A stretch of 64,000 nt of DNA, from contig DEHZ01000002.1 in assembly GCA_002352205.1 (NCBI GenBank), positions 248,001 through 312,000 on the forward strand, given 5' to 3'. The position numbers were made by a program, and so were the translations under genes. This stretch comes from Flavobacterium sp. UBA2787 (lineage in GTDB: Bacteria; Bacteroidota; Bacteroidia; Flavobacteriales; Flavobacteriaceae). Below are positions 43,274 to 51,628 of this stretch, piece after piece; position 1 is the stretch's first letter, and each line of letters opens with the position of its first letter. Under the pieces are notes generated by a model. It ran no database searches. It was not told the DNA's origin and saw nothing but the letters and a program-made list of their open reading frames with translations.

Positions 43274-43310
43274 AAGTCCTTTTGGTAAGCCATCCAAAAG
43301 GACTTTTTTT
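43274..43310 (+). terminator. Attenuator terminator 2 (metY leader)
   Basis: Perfect 12-bp stem AAGTCCTTTTGG/CCAAAAGGACTT, 8-nt loop, T-run. The loop-proximal part of the 5' arm has an alternative partner in leader 2. Confidence 0.88.
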
Positions 43311-43312
43311 AT

Positions 43313-43380
43313 CCAAAAATCTAATAATCTAAAAATCGAATAATCTTAATACTTAATACATTAATCTTAATACTTAAAAA
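43313..43380 (+). repeat. Period-8 then period-7 repeat before metY
   Basis: Words of the type TAATAATC/TAAAAATC (8 nt) turn into TTAATAC/TTAATAC/ATTAATC (7 nt), ending at the metY ATG. AT-rich, but the phase is regular. Confidence 0.65.
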
Positions 43381-43381
43381 A

Positions 43382-44674
43382 ATGAGCACACAAAAATTCT
43401 CCACTAACGCATTACACGCAGGACACGATGTAACCAAAAACGCAGGAACAAGAGCCGTCCCAATTTATCAAACCTCTTCGTATGTATTTAATAACTCTCA
43501 ACACGCAGCCAATCTTTTTGGTTTAGCCGAAGCCGGTTTTATCTACACACGACTAAACAACCCTACCAACGACATTCTAGAACAACGCTTAGCAACTCTA
43601 GAAGGTGGAATAGGAGCTGTAGTCACCGCATCAGGAACTGCCGCCATCGCAACAACCTTCTTAACGTTATTAAAAGCGGGTGATCACATCGTTGCTTCCA
43701 ACAGTTTGTATGGCGGAACATACAATTTGTTAAGTGTAACCTTACCAAGGTTAGGCATCACCACCACATTCGTAGATCCATCCAATCCGGAAAATTTCAC
43801 CAAAGCTTCGCAAGAAAACACTAGAGCTTACTTTGTTGAAAGTCTTGGTAATCCAAAATTAGACGTACTCGATTTAAAAGCCATTTCAAAAGAAGCAAAA
43901 GCGTTCAAAGTGCCTTTTATTGTTGATAATACCGTGGCAACTCCTTATTTATTAAACCCAATTCAACACGGAGCAGACATCGTTATTCATTCCTTAACCA
44001 AATACATTACCGGAAACGGAACGTCTTTAGGCGGAGTCATCATCGATGCCGGAAATTTTGATTGGAGCAACGGAAAATTCCCAGAATTCACAGAACCTTC
44101 AGCAGGTTATCACGGATTAAAATATTATGAAGTTCTAGGAGCAGCCTCGTTTATCGCTAAAGTTCGAATCGAAGGTTTACGCGATTTCGGTGCGGCATTA
44201 AGTCCCTTCAACGCTTTTCAAACCATTCAAGGATTGGAAACGTTAGAAATCCGAATCAAAAAACATAGCGAAAATGCATTGGCATTAGCCCAATGGTTGC
44301 AAAGTCAAGAACAAGTAGCGTGGGTAAATTATCCAGGTTTGGAAACTTCAAAATACAAAGTTTTAGCCGATGAATATTTACCTGAAGGAAAAAGCGGTAT
44401 CGTCACATTCGGACTCAAAGGCGGATTTGAAGCAGCCAAAAAAGTAGCCGATGAAACCAAACTATTCTCGCTTTTAGCAAATATCGGAGACACAAAATCA
44501 TTGATTATTCATCCGGCAAGCACCACGCACCAACAATTGTCTGATGCCGATCAAGAAGCAACCGGCGTTACCAAAGATTTAATTCGTCTTTCCGTCGGAT
44601 TAGAAGACATCGAAGATTTAAAAGCCGATTTAAAAGCAGTATTTCAAACCATAAAAACCCCTCAATTAACCTAA
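43382..44674 (+). CDS. metY: O-acetylhomoserine sulfhydrylase (MetY)
   Basis: 430 aa PLP enzyme of the Cys/Met metabolism family that makes homocysteine from O-acetylhomoserine and sulfide. Landmarks: YTRLNNPTNDILEQRLATLEGG, VASNSLYGGTYNLL, the PLP-Lys in IHSLTKYITGNGTSLGG (near residue 208) and IGDTKSLIIHPASTTHQQL. The length and the GDTKSLIIHPASTTH form favour MetY over MetB/MetC. It heads the plus-strand operon metY-osmC-metX-hom and is preceded by two attenuators. Confidence 0.93.
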   Translation: MSTQKFSTNALHAGHDVTKNAGTRAVPIYQTSSYVFNNSQHAANLFGLAEAGFIYTRLNNPTNDILEQRLATLEGGIGAVVTASGTAAIATTFLTLLKAGDHIVASNSLYGGTYNLLSVTLPRLGITTTFVDPSNPENFTKASQENTRAYFVESLGNPKLDVLDLKAISKEAKAFKVPFIVDNTVATPYLLNPIQHGADIVIHSLTKYITGNGTSLGGVIIDAGNFDWSNGKFPEFTEPSAGYHGLKYYEVLGAASFIAKVRIEGLRDFGAALSPFNAFQTIQGLETLEIRIKKHSENALALAQWLQSQEQVAWVNYPGLETSKYKVLADEYLPEGKSGIVTFGLKGGFEAAKKVADETKLFSLLANIGDTKSLIIHPASTTHQQLSDADQEATGVTKDLIRLSVGLEDIEDLKADLKAVFQTIKTPQLT

Positions 44675-44676
44675 TT

Positions 44677-45135
44677 ATGAGTCAGAAAATAGTAAACGTA
44701 TTGGGCTATGCCAAAGCCAATAATCAATTTGTTGTAAAAGCACAAAATTTTGATGTTCGAATCAGTAAAAATGAAAATTTTCCCGAGTTAGAAGGGCCAA
44801 GTCCTTTGGAATATTTGCTCGCTGGTTACGCCGGTTGCATCAATGCAGTTGGAAAATTAGTAGCAAAAGAACAAGGTATAACTTTAAAATCACTTCAAGT
44901 TGAAGTTTCCGGAACCCTAAGTTTAGACAAATACCAGGGAAAAATTAGCTATGAAAGAGCCGGATTCAAATCAATTCAGGTCGTGGTTAAACCTACTTCT
45001 GATGCTACTTTGGAAGAGTTGAAAAATTGGATTGAAGCCGTTGAAAATCGCTGTCCCATTCAAGACAATCTGATTAATCCCACTCCGGTTGAGCTGACTT
45101 TATTAAAAGAATTCTCAACCACAGAAGCAGCATAA
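44677..45135 (+). CDS. OsmC family protein
   Basis: 152 aa. OsmC/Ohr fold with the two reactive cysteines in GYAGCINAVG (near residue 53) and NRCPIQDNL (near 125). OsmC/Ohr proteins are thiol peroxidases for organic hydroperoxides. It begins 2 nt after metY and is part of the sulfur operon; in that setting it could act on sulfur or sulfide-derived species, but this is inference only. Confidence 0.9.
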   Translation: MSQKIVNVLGYAKANNQFVVKAQNFDVRISKNENFPELEGPSPLEYLLAGYAGCINAVGKLVAKEQGITLKSLQVEVSGTLSLDKYQGKISYERAGFKSIQVVVKPTSDATLEELKNWIEAVENRCPIQDNLINPTPVELTLLKEFSTTEAA

Positions 45136-45180
45136 TACAACTTTTATGTTTGTATAGGTTTTGTTTGTTTGTTTGTTTAC

Positions 45181-45218
45181 AACTGTCTTTTTTCCACGTT
45201 TGAAAAAAGACAGTTTTT
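45181..45218 (+). terminator. Strong terminator-like hairpin inside the operon, before metX
   Basis: Perfect 13-bp stem AACTGTCTTTTTT/AAAAAAGACAGTT, 9-nt loop, T-run, 24 nt before metX. It follows a TTTG tetranucleotide run (about 45162-45178). No promoter is visible between it and metX. Confidence 0.8.
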
Positions 45219-45241
45219 AAAAAAAGCTAGAAAAGATTACT

Positions 45242-46234
45242 ATGAAAAATTTAAAAAAAATAGATTTATTTAATTTCAATTTAGAAATTGGAAAAGTCAG
45301 ACCCTATATTCCGTTGTATTTCGAAACCTTCGGACAACACGTCGGTTCTGCACCGGTAGTTTTGGTCAATCACGCCTTAACCGGAAATTCAACCATCACA
45401 GGCGAAAACGGTTGGTGGAATGATTTAATCGGCGAAAATAAAAGCATTAATACGAATGATTTCACCGTCATCGCTTTCAACATTCCCGGAAACGGATACG
45501 ATAATGTTTTCGGAAATTTAATTTCTGATTACAAAGATTTTACCATTCGTGATATCGCAAGAATTTTTTGGGAAGGATTATTTCATCTCAATATCGATGA
45601 ACTTTTCACAGTCATCGGAGGAAGTTTAGGTGGAGCTATTGCTTGGGAAATGGCCGCACAACATCCAACCAAAATCCAAAACCTGATTCCAATTGCAACC
45701 GACTGGAAAGCAACTGATTGGGTGATTGCGAACGTACTCATTCAAGACAAAATTCTCAATAATTCCGATGATCCAATTGCCGATGCTCGTTTGCACGCGA
45801 TGTTGTTGTATAGAACACCGCAATCCATAAATCAACGCTTTCAACGCAAACAACAGAACGTTTTTGAAGTTGAAAATTGGTTATCCAATCACGGTTCCAA
45901 ACTAAAAAACCGCTTCCGATTATCATCCTATAAATTAATGAATCATCTGCTAAAAACAAATGATATTACCAAAAACAGAAAAGATTTTGTAACAGTCGCA
46001 AGCCAAATTCAAGCCAACATTCATATCGTTTCTGTCGATACCGATTATTTTTTTATTGCCGAAGAAAATCGTGAAACTTATCAAAACCTAAAAAAAATAA
46101 AAGAAAATGTTTTCTATCACGAAATTCAATCCATTCACGGGCACGATGCTTTTTTAATCGAATTCAACCAATTAGCCACTTTTTTATCACCCATTTTCAA
46201 CACTCAAAACACTCAAAAATATGTCAACGCTTAG
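45242..46234 (+). CDS. metX: Homoserine O-acetyltransferase (MetX), alpha/beta-hydrolase fold
   Basis: 330 aa. Activates homoserine with acetyl-CoA to make the MetY substrate. Alpha/beta-hydrolase motifs: VNHALTGNS near the start (oxyanion region), nucleophile Ser in IGGSLGGAIAWEMA (near residue 126) and the catalytic His in SIHGHDAFLIEF near 300. The pattern fits MetX although GGSLGG replaces the common GGSMGG. Shorter than many MetX proteins (about 370 aa). Gene order metY-osmC-metX-hom supports the assignment; its 3' end overlaps hom by 14 nt. Confidence 0.88.
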   Translation: MKNLKKIDLFNFNLEIGKVRPYIPLYFETFGQHVGSAPVVLVNHALTGNSTITGENGWWNDLIGENKSINTNDFTVIAFNIPGNGYDNVFGNLISDYKDFTIRDIARIFWEGLFHLNIDELFTVIGGSLGGAIAWEMAAQHPTKIQNLIPIATDWKATDWVIANVLIQDKILNNSDDPIADARLHAMLLYRTPQSINQRFQRKQQNVFEVENWLSNHGSKLKNRFRLSSYKLMNHLLKTNDITKNRKDFVTVASQIQANIHIVSVDTDYFFIAEENRETYQNLKKIKENVFYHEIQSIHGHDAFLIEFNQLATFLSPIFNTQNTQKYVNA

Positions 46235-47321
46235 AATAAATGTCATCCTCTTCGGAATCGGAAACGTAGGAAGCACGCTCATCAATCAAGTTTTGGAAAG
46301 TCAGCAATTTTTTCTCGAAAAAAGAAACATCGATTTGCGATTTCCCATCATAACCAATTCAACCGTAGCATTCTTCGAAAAAGACGGCATCAAAAACCAA
46401 TGGGAAAGCAATTTTCAATCCACCGCTTTTCCTTATTCAATCGAGGATATTGTCGATTATGTTCAAATCAATAACCTCGAAAATCTCATCGCCGTCGATG
46501 CCACTGCCAGCGAAGAGTTGATTAAATTTTACATTCCGCTCATTCAAAATGGATTCAGCATCGTCGCAGCCAACAAAAAAGCAAATACGTTGCATTCCGA
46601 TTTCTACAAAGAATTACGTCGAAACCTTCAAAAATTCGACCAATCTTTTTTATACGAAACCAATGTAGGTGCCGGATTGCCCGTCGTTCAAACCATCAAT
46701 GAATTATATCTTTCCGGCGAAGAAATCACTAAGATCAGAGGCGTTTTTTCCGGTTCGTTAAGCTATATTTTCAATCGATTTGGAAACGAAATCACCACTT
46801 TTTCTTCCATTTTAAAAGAAGCCGAAAAAACCGGTTACACCGAACCCGATTCCAGAGAAGACCTTTCCGGAAACGATGTCGCACGAAAATTACTCATCTT
46901 AGCCAGAGAAATCGGCATTCAAAAAGAATTTTCAGACGTGCAAATTTCCTCACTTTTATTACCCGATTTAAACGAAGAAAATACGAAAGCCGAGTACGCT
47001 TCCAACAAACAATTGCTCGATAAACCCTACGAAATCGCCAAAATCACCCAAGCGGAAAATCACGTACTTCGTTACGTTGGCGAACTCGATGTTATCAACC
47101 AAAAACTCGAAGTCAAACTCATTTCAATACCAATAAATTCAGCACTCGGACAACTCAAAGGTGCCGATAATCTCATCGAAATTTACACAAAATCCTATGG
47201 CGAAATCCCAATCGTCATTCAAGGTGCCGGTGCCGGAAAACAAGTCACAGCCAGAGGAGTTTTGAATGATATTCTCAAAATTGCCGAAAAAATCAAGTTA
47301 AAAGAATCTGTTTTTAATTAA
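46221..47321 (+). CDS. hom: Homoserine dehydrogenase (monofunctional)
   Basis: 366 aa, reduces aspartate semialdehyde to homoserine. N-terminal NAD(P)-binding FGIGNVGSTLINQVL, catalytic/substrate region NVGAGLPVVQTINELYLSGEEITKIRGVFSGSLSYIFN, and AEKTGYTEPDSREDLSGNDVARKLLIL with the active-site Lys/Asp. It resembles the homoserine dehydrogenase half of ThrA but has no aspartokinase and no ACT domain, so the classic Thr feedback site is absent. Dedicated placement behind metX suggests it feeds methionine synthesis; another (ThrA) copy likely exists elsewhere. Confidence 0.93.
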   Translation: MSTLRINVILFGIGNVGSTLINQVLESQQFFLEKRNIDLRFPIITNSTVAFFEKDGIKNQWESNFQSTAFPYSIEDIVDYVQINNLENLIAVDATASEELIKFYIPLIQNGFSIVAANKKANTLHSDFYKELRRNLQKFDQSFLYETNVGAGLPVVQTINELYLSGEEITKIRGVFSGSLSYIFNRFGNEITTFSSILKEAEKTGYTEPDSREDLSGNDVARKLLILAREIGIQKEFSDVQISSLLLPDLNEENTKAEYASNKQLLDKPYEIAKITQAENHVLRYVGELDVINQKLEVKLISIPINSALGQLKGADNLIEIYTKSYGEIPIVIQGAGAGKQVTARGVLNDILKIAEKIKLKESVFN

Positions 47322-47431
47322 TTTTAACCAATTGATTAATTGCCAAAACCATTATTTACAGAATATTTTTCTGTCAAATAATAAATTTTAATAAAAAACA
47401 GAAAAATATTCTATAATCCCAAATTACTCAT

Positions 47432-47439
47432 TATATTTG
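47432..47439 (+). promoter_or_regulatory. -7 promoter box for the SAM-I/metH transcript
   Basis: TATATTTG, exact TAnnTTTG, about 24 nt before the SAM-I aptamer. Confidence 0.7.
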
Positions 47440-47462
47440 CCCCGTTCATACACATACTGATC

Positions 47463-47561
47463 GTTATCACGAAAGCCGGAGGGACTAGACCCTATGAAAG
47501 CTTAGCAACCCTGCAACTGTAGAAGGTGCTACATTCTATTCGCCATGGCGAAACAGATAAC
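47463..47561 (+). ncRNA. SAM-I riboswitch aptamer
   Basis: Contains the hallmark SAM-I blocks in order: P1 GTTATC (47463-47468) pairing with GATAAC (47556-47561), the kink-turn/P2 region CGGAGGGAC, ACCC, TATGAAAGC, AGCAACC, then AAGGTGCTACATTC and the P4 hairpin TTCGCCATGGCGAA. Located upstream of the methionine synthase and metF genes, a typical target. The expression platform is not clear: some 200 nt containing a structured element separate it from the first ATG, and TGATAA at 47584-47589 could compete for P1. Confidence 0.95.
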
Positions 47562-47601
47562 CCGTTTATTTCCTCTATTTCCTGATAATTTTTTTAGTTA
47601 G

Positions 47602-47743
47602 AAGCTAATCCCGCTTTACGCTGCAATTTTTTGCTGCATCCGGCTTTTTTTCTACGCTTAAAAAAGAGCTTCCGTTGGTCGCTTTTTTAAAGCAAGAAAA
47701 AATAGCCGTCTGCCACAAAAAATTTCCGCTACAATCGGGGCTA
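47602..47743 (-). ncRNA. flavo-1-like structured element
   Basis: On the minus strand the element runs from TAGCCCCGATTGTAGCGG to AAAGCGGGATTAGCTTC, end motifs I recall from a widespread flavobacterial intergenic RNA (flavo-1 motif). AGC-CCCG can pair with CGGG-GCT around an ATTA bulge, and the interior holds an A/T-rich imperfect hairpin (about 47655-47693). Function of the class is unknown. Its orientation is opposite to metH, though the inverted arms could also act on the plus strand as part of the riboswitch platform. Confidence 0.5.
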
Positions 47744-47792
47744 GGCGTCAGTGCCAGAATGAATGTTTAGATATTTTCAGAGAAATAAAAGT

Positions 47793-48830
47793 ATGTCAAC
47801 ACAATCAAACCACAATATTGGAGTTCCCCCTTCGGGGGCTAGGGGGCTTACTCAAGCCATACAAGAAAGAATCCTCGTCCTCGACGGAGCGATGGGAACA
47901 ATGCTGCAACGAAACAATTTCTCCGAAGAAGATTTTCGCGGAGAACGTTTCAAAGATTTCCCACATCCATTAAAAGGAAACAACGATTTACTTTCCATCA
48001 CACAACCAGAAGCCGTAAAAGCCGTTCATCGAGCCTATTTTCAAGCCGGAGCTGATATTGTGGAAACCAATACCTTTTCAGGAACCACCATCGGAATGGC
48101 CGATTATCATCTCGAAGATTTGGTGTACGAACTCAATTACCAATCCGCCAAAATTGCCCGTGAAGTTGCCGATGAATTCACCGATAAACCACGTTTTGTA
48201 GCCGGTTCAATCGGTCCAACCAACCGAACTGCATCCATGAGTCCGGACGTAAACGACCCAGGATTTCGTGCCGTAACTTTCGACGATTTACGCATTGCTT
48301 ACAAACAACAAGTAGAAGCTTTGATTGACGGTGGTAGTGATGTTTTATTAGTAGAAACCATTTTCGACACACTCAATGCCAAAGCAGCCCTTTTTGCCAT
48401 TGAAGAAGTCAAAGAAGAGCGAAACATAGATATTCCGGTTATGGTTTCCGGAACAATTACTGATGCTTCCGGACGAACGCTTTCCGGTCAAACCGTAGAA
48501 GCTTTTTTAATTTCCATTTCGCATATCCCATTATTAAGCATTGGATTCAATTGTGCGTTAGGAGCCGACCAACTCAAACCATACTTGAAAAGATTAGCTC
48601 ACAACACCCAACTCAATATTTCTGCTCACCCCAATGCCGGATTACCCAATGCGTTCGGTCAGTACGACCAAACACCGGAAGAAATGCAAGCCCTAATCCG
48701 TGAGTATTTGCAAGACAATTTAATCAACATCATTGGTGGTTGTTGCGGCACAACTCCGGAACACATCAAATTAATCGCCGAAGTAGCATCGGAATATAAA
48801 CCTAGAACTTTAAACCTTGAATTACACTAA
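47793..48830 (+). CDS. metH: Methionine synthase, homocysteine-binding module (MetH part 1)
   Basis: 345 aa homocysteine S-methyltransferase domain, equal to the first module of cobalamin-dependent MetH. Landmarks: RILVLDGAMGTMLQR, DIVETNTFSGTTIGM, FVAGSIGPTNRTASMSP, GFNCALGADQLKPYL with the first zinc Cys, and NIIGGCCGTTPEHIK with the other two. The rest of MetH is a separate gene starting 55 nt downstream. The frame is open to 47763, but ATG 47793 is more plausible. About 25 N-terminal residues (NHNIGVPPSGARGLT) come from a GC-rich repeat and are not part of the family. Confidence 0.94.
   Translation: MSTQSNHNIGVPPSGARGLTQAIQERILVLDGAMGTMLQRNNFSEEDFRGERFKDFPHPLKGNNDLLSITQPEAVKAVHRAYFQAGADIVETNTFSGTTIGMADYHLEDLVYELNYQSAKIAREVADEFTDKPRFVAGSIGPTNRTASMSPDVNDPGFRAVTFDDLRIAYKQQVEALIDGGSDVLLVETIFDTLNAKAALFAIEEVKEERNIDIPVMVSGTITDASGRTLSGQTVEAFLISISHIPLLSIGFNCALGADQLKPYLKRLAHNTQLNISAHPNAGLPNAFGQYDQTPEEMQALIREYLQDNLINIIGGCCGTTPEHIKLIAEVASEYKPRTLNLELH
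47824..47848 (+). repeat. GC-rich hairpin repeat inside the N-terminus of metH part 1
   Basis: CCCCCTTCGGGGG (47826-47838) is a tight hairpin, followed by CTAGGGGGCTT. It is translated as VPPSGARGL and stands out sharply from the low-GC surroundings. Similar sequences occur as scattered repeats in Bacteroidota genomes, from memory. Confidence 0.65.
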
Positions 48831-48843
48831 TTTTCACCAAATG

Positions 48844-48870
48844 AATTTGTGAAATTTGTGCAATTCGTGG
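48844..48870 (+). repeat. Period-9 repeat before metH part 2
   Basis: Three in-phase words AATTTGTGA, AATTTGTGC, AATTCGTGG, 15 nt before the chosen ATG. TTTCAC (48832-48837) and GTGAAA (48849-48854) are reverse complements. Confidence 0.65.
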
Positions 48871-48884
48871 CAAAAAAAAATAAA

Positions 48885-51563
48885 ATGGCAGAAGCTGATT
48901 GTAAAAAATATTTAAAATTATCCGGTCTCGAACCGCTTATCATAACTCCTGAAACGAATTTCGTAAACGTCGGCGAACGAACAAACGTCACCGGTTCACG
49001 GAAATTTCTTCGTTTAATCAAAGAAGAAAAGTACGAAGAAGCTCTTGATATCGCTCGAAATCAAGTTGAAGGAGGAGCCCAAATCATCGACGTGAATATG
49101 GACGAAGGAATGTTGGACGGCGTTTATGCAATGACCAAATTCCTAAATTTAATCGCCGCCGAACCCGATATTGCCCGAGTCCCGGTTATGATTGACAGTT
49201 CTAAATGGGAAATCATCGAAGCGGGATTAAAAGTCATTCAAGGAAAAGGAGTCGTCAATTCCATTTCGTTAAAAGAAGGAGAAGAAACCTTCATCCATCA
49301 CGCCAAATTAATCAAACGATATGGTGCGGCGGTCATCGTGATGGCTTTTGATGAAAAAGGTCAAGCCGATAATTACGAAAGACGTATCGAAATTTGCAAA
49401 AGAAGCTATGATATTTTAGTCGATAAAGTTGGTTTTCCAGCGGAAGACATCATTTTCGACCCAAATATTTTCCCCGTTGCCACAGGAATGGAGGAACATA
49501 AATTAAACGCTTTAGATTTTTTTAGAGCGACTAAATGGATTCGTGAAAATCTACCAAATGCTAATATTTCAGGCGGTGTGAGTAACGTTTCTTTTTCTTT
49601 CCGTGGAAACGATAAAGTGCGTGAAGCCATGCATTCTGCTTTCCTTTATCACGCCATTCAAAACGGAATGACAATGGGAATTGTAAATCCAGAGATGCTT
49701 GAAATTTATGATGAAATCGACAAAAAATTATTAGAACACGTTGAAGATGTTTTATTAAACAGAAGAGAAGATGCCACTGAACGACTTTTGGAATTAGCCG
49801 AGAGTTATAAAGGGGATTTTAAAGTCAATGAAAAAGCGATTCAAGAATGGCGAAATGGCTCTGTTCAAGAAAGATTAACCCATTCATTAGTCAAAGGAAT
49901 TGATGAATTCATTGAAATTGATGTAGAAGAAGCCAGAATAAATTCCACAAAAGCCATCGAAGTTATTGAAATCAATTTAATGGCTGGGATGAATGTCGTA
50001 GGCGATTTATTCGGATCAGGAAAAATGTTTTTACCACAAGTAGTTAAGTCTGCCCGAGTAATGAAAAAAGCAGTGGCTTACTTGCTTCCTTTCATCGAAG
50101 AAGAGAAAGATTCAACCGCTTCGTCTTCTGCCGGAAAAGTGTTGATGGCAACGGTTAAAGGCGATGTACACGATATCGGTAAAAATATTGTTGCTGTCGT
50201 TTTGGCTTGCAACAATTTTGAAATCATCGATTTAGGCGTAATGGTTCCGCCGGAAAAAATCATCGAAGCGGCTATTCGTGAAAACGTTGATATCATTGGT
50301 TTAAGCGGATTAATTACACCATCGTTGGATGAAATGGTTTATTTGGCGAAAGAAATGGATAAGTTAAACATCAAAATTCCAATTATGATCGGTGGAGCAA
50401 CGACTTCTCGTGCTCATACAGCCGTAAAAATTGCACCTGAATATAAAGAAACCGTTGTGCACGTCAATGATGCTTCGCGAGCGGTTACTGTCGCTACAAA
50501 TTTATTGCAAGCGGAAACAAAAACAGCCTACGCCAAAACAGTTCGAGAAGACTATGATCATCTTCGGGAAGGTTATTTAAATAGGAGTAGAGAGAAGAAT
50601 TTCTTATCAATTACCGAAGCCAGAAAAAATAAATTACAACTCAATTGGAAAAATTACAATCCAACAAAACCCAATTTTATCGGAACAAAAACTATAGAAG
50701 TTGAATTATCCGAATTAGTTGATTTTATCGATTGGACACCGTTTTTTCAATCGTGGGAATTATTCGGAAAATATCCGGCTATTTTAACAGATGAAATTGT
50801 TGGACAACAAGCTTCTGATTTATTTGAAGATGCACAAAAAATGCTTCAACAAATTGTCAACGAAAAATGGCTTACTGCCAAAGGAATTTTGGGAATTTTT
50901 CCGGCGAATCAAATCAATGATGATGACATTGAAGTAACTCGCAACCCGCAACCCGCAACTTTCCTAACTTTAAGACAACAATCCCAAAAAACTGCCGGAG
51001 CTCCAAACATCGCTCTAGCCGATTTCATCGCTCCAAAAGAATTAGGAATTCAAGATTACATCGGCTGTTTTTGTGTCACAACGGGATTTGGTGTAGATGA
51101 AAAAGCATCGGAATTTGAAAAACAATTGGATGATTATAATTCCATTTTAGTAAAAGCGTTAGGCGATCGATTAGCGGAAGCTTTTGCAGAATATTTACAC
51201 CTAAAAGTGCGAAAAGAAATTTGGGGCTATGCTTCCAATGAGAAATTATCTAATGAGGATTTAATCAAAGAAAATTACACCGGGATTCGTCCCGCTCCGG
51301 GTTATCCTGCATGTCCGGATCATTTGGAAAAACCAACCATTTGGAAATTATTAGATGTAGAGGAAAAAATAGGTGTAAAATTGACTGAAAGTATGGCCAT
51401 GTGGCCAGCCTCATCGGTTTCAGGATATTATTTTGCCCATCCGGAAAGCAAATATTTCGGATTAGGAAAAATTAAAAAAGACCAAGTGGAAGATTACGCA
51501 AAACGAAGAAACATCAGTTTAGAAATGGCGATGAAATGGCTTTCGCCGAATATAGCAGAGTAA
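48885..51563 (+). CDS. metH: Methionine synthase, folate/cobalamin/activation modules (MetH part 2)
   Basis: 892 aa carrying the remaining MetH modules: pterin-binding methyl-THF domain (about 1-280: [34 protein letters not shown]), cobalamin cap and B12-binding Rossmann domain (about 300-560) with the Co-ligating His in [13 protein letters not shown] (near residue 429), and the SAM-dependent activation domain (about 570-892: [15 protein letters not shown]). The longer start at 48849 would translate a period-9 repeat (KFVQFVAKK), so ATG 48885 is preferred. Near residue 690 a heptamer repeat is read in frame (TRNPQPATF). Confidence 0.95.
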   Translation: MAEADCKKYLKLSGLEPLIITPETNFVNVGERTNVTGSRKFLRLIKEEKYEEALDIARNQVEGGAQIIDVNMDEGMLDGVYAMTKFLNLIAAEPDIARVPVMIDSSKWEIIEAGLKVIQGKGVVNSISLKEGEETFIHHAKLIKRYGAAVIVMAFDEKGQADNYERRIEICKRSYDILVDKVGFPAEDIIFDPNIFPVATGMEEHKLNALDFFRATKWIRENLPNANISGGVSNVSFSFRGNDKVREAMHSAFLYHAIQNGMTMGIVNPEMLEIYDEIDKKLLEHVEDVLLNRREDATERLLELAESYKGDFKVNEKAIQEWRNGSVQERLTHSLVKGIDEFIEIDVEEARINSTKAIEVIEINLMAGMNVVGDLFGSGKMFLPQVVKSARVMKKAVAYLLPFIEEEKDSTASSSAGKVLMATVKGDVHDIGKNIVAVVLACNNFEIIDLGVMVPPEKIIEAAIRENVDIIGLSGLITPSLDEMVYLAKEMDKLNIKIPIMIGGATTSRAHTAVKIAPEYKETVVHVNDASRAVTVATNLLQAETKTAYAKTVREDYDHLREGYLNRSREKNFLSITEARKNKLQLNWKNYNPTKPNFIGTKTIEVELSELVDFIDWTPFFQSWELFGKYPAILTDEIVGQQASDLFEDAQKMLQQIVNEKWLTAKGILGIFPANQINDDDIEVTRNPQPATFLTLRQQSQKTAGAPNIALADFIAPKELGIQDYIGCFCVTTGFGVDEKASEFEKQLDDYNSILVKALGDRLAEAFAEYLHLKVRKEIWGYASNEKLSNEDLIKENYTGIRPAPGYPACPDHLEKPTIWKLLDVEEKIGVKLTESMAMWPASSVSGYYFAHPESKYFGLGKIKKDQVEDYAKRRNISLEMAMKWLSPNIAE
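50937..50962 (+). repeat. Period-7 repeat inside the metH reading frame
   Basis: ACTCGCA, ACCCGCA, ACCCGCA, ACTTTCC in phase, translated as TRNPQPATF between the B12/activation linker and TLRQQSQK. Same word style as the intergenic repeats. Confidence 0.7.
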
Positions 51564-51565
51564 AA

Positions 51566-51626
51566 ACCGTTGTCTGTTGTCCGTTATCAGTTAACAGACA
51601 ACCGACAACCGATAACAGATAACCGA
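51566..51626 (+). repeat. Period-7 inverted repeat before metF
   Basis: Left arm of GTTGTCT/GTTGTCC/GTTATCA words and right arm of AACAGAC/AACCGAC/AACCGAT words. GTTGTCTGTT (51569-51578) and AACAGACAAC (51593-51602) are perfect reverse complements. It fills the whole metH-metF spacer and ends 2 nt before the metF ATG. Confidence 0.85.
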
Positions 51627-51628
51627 AA

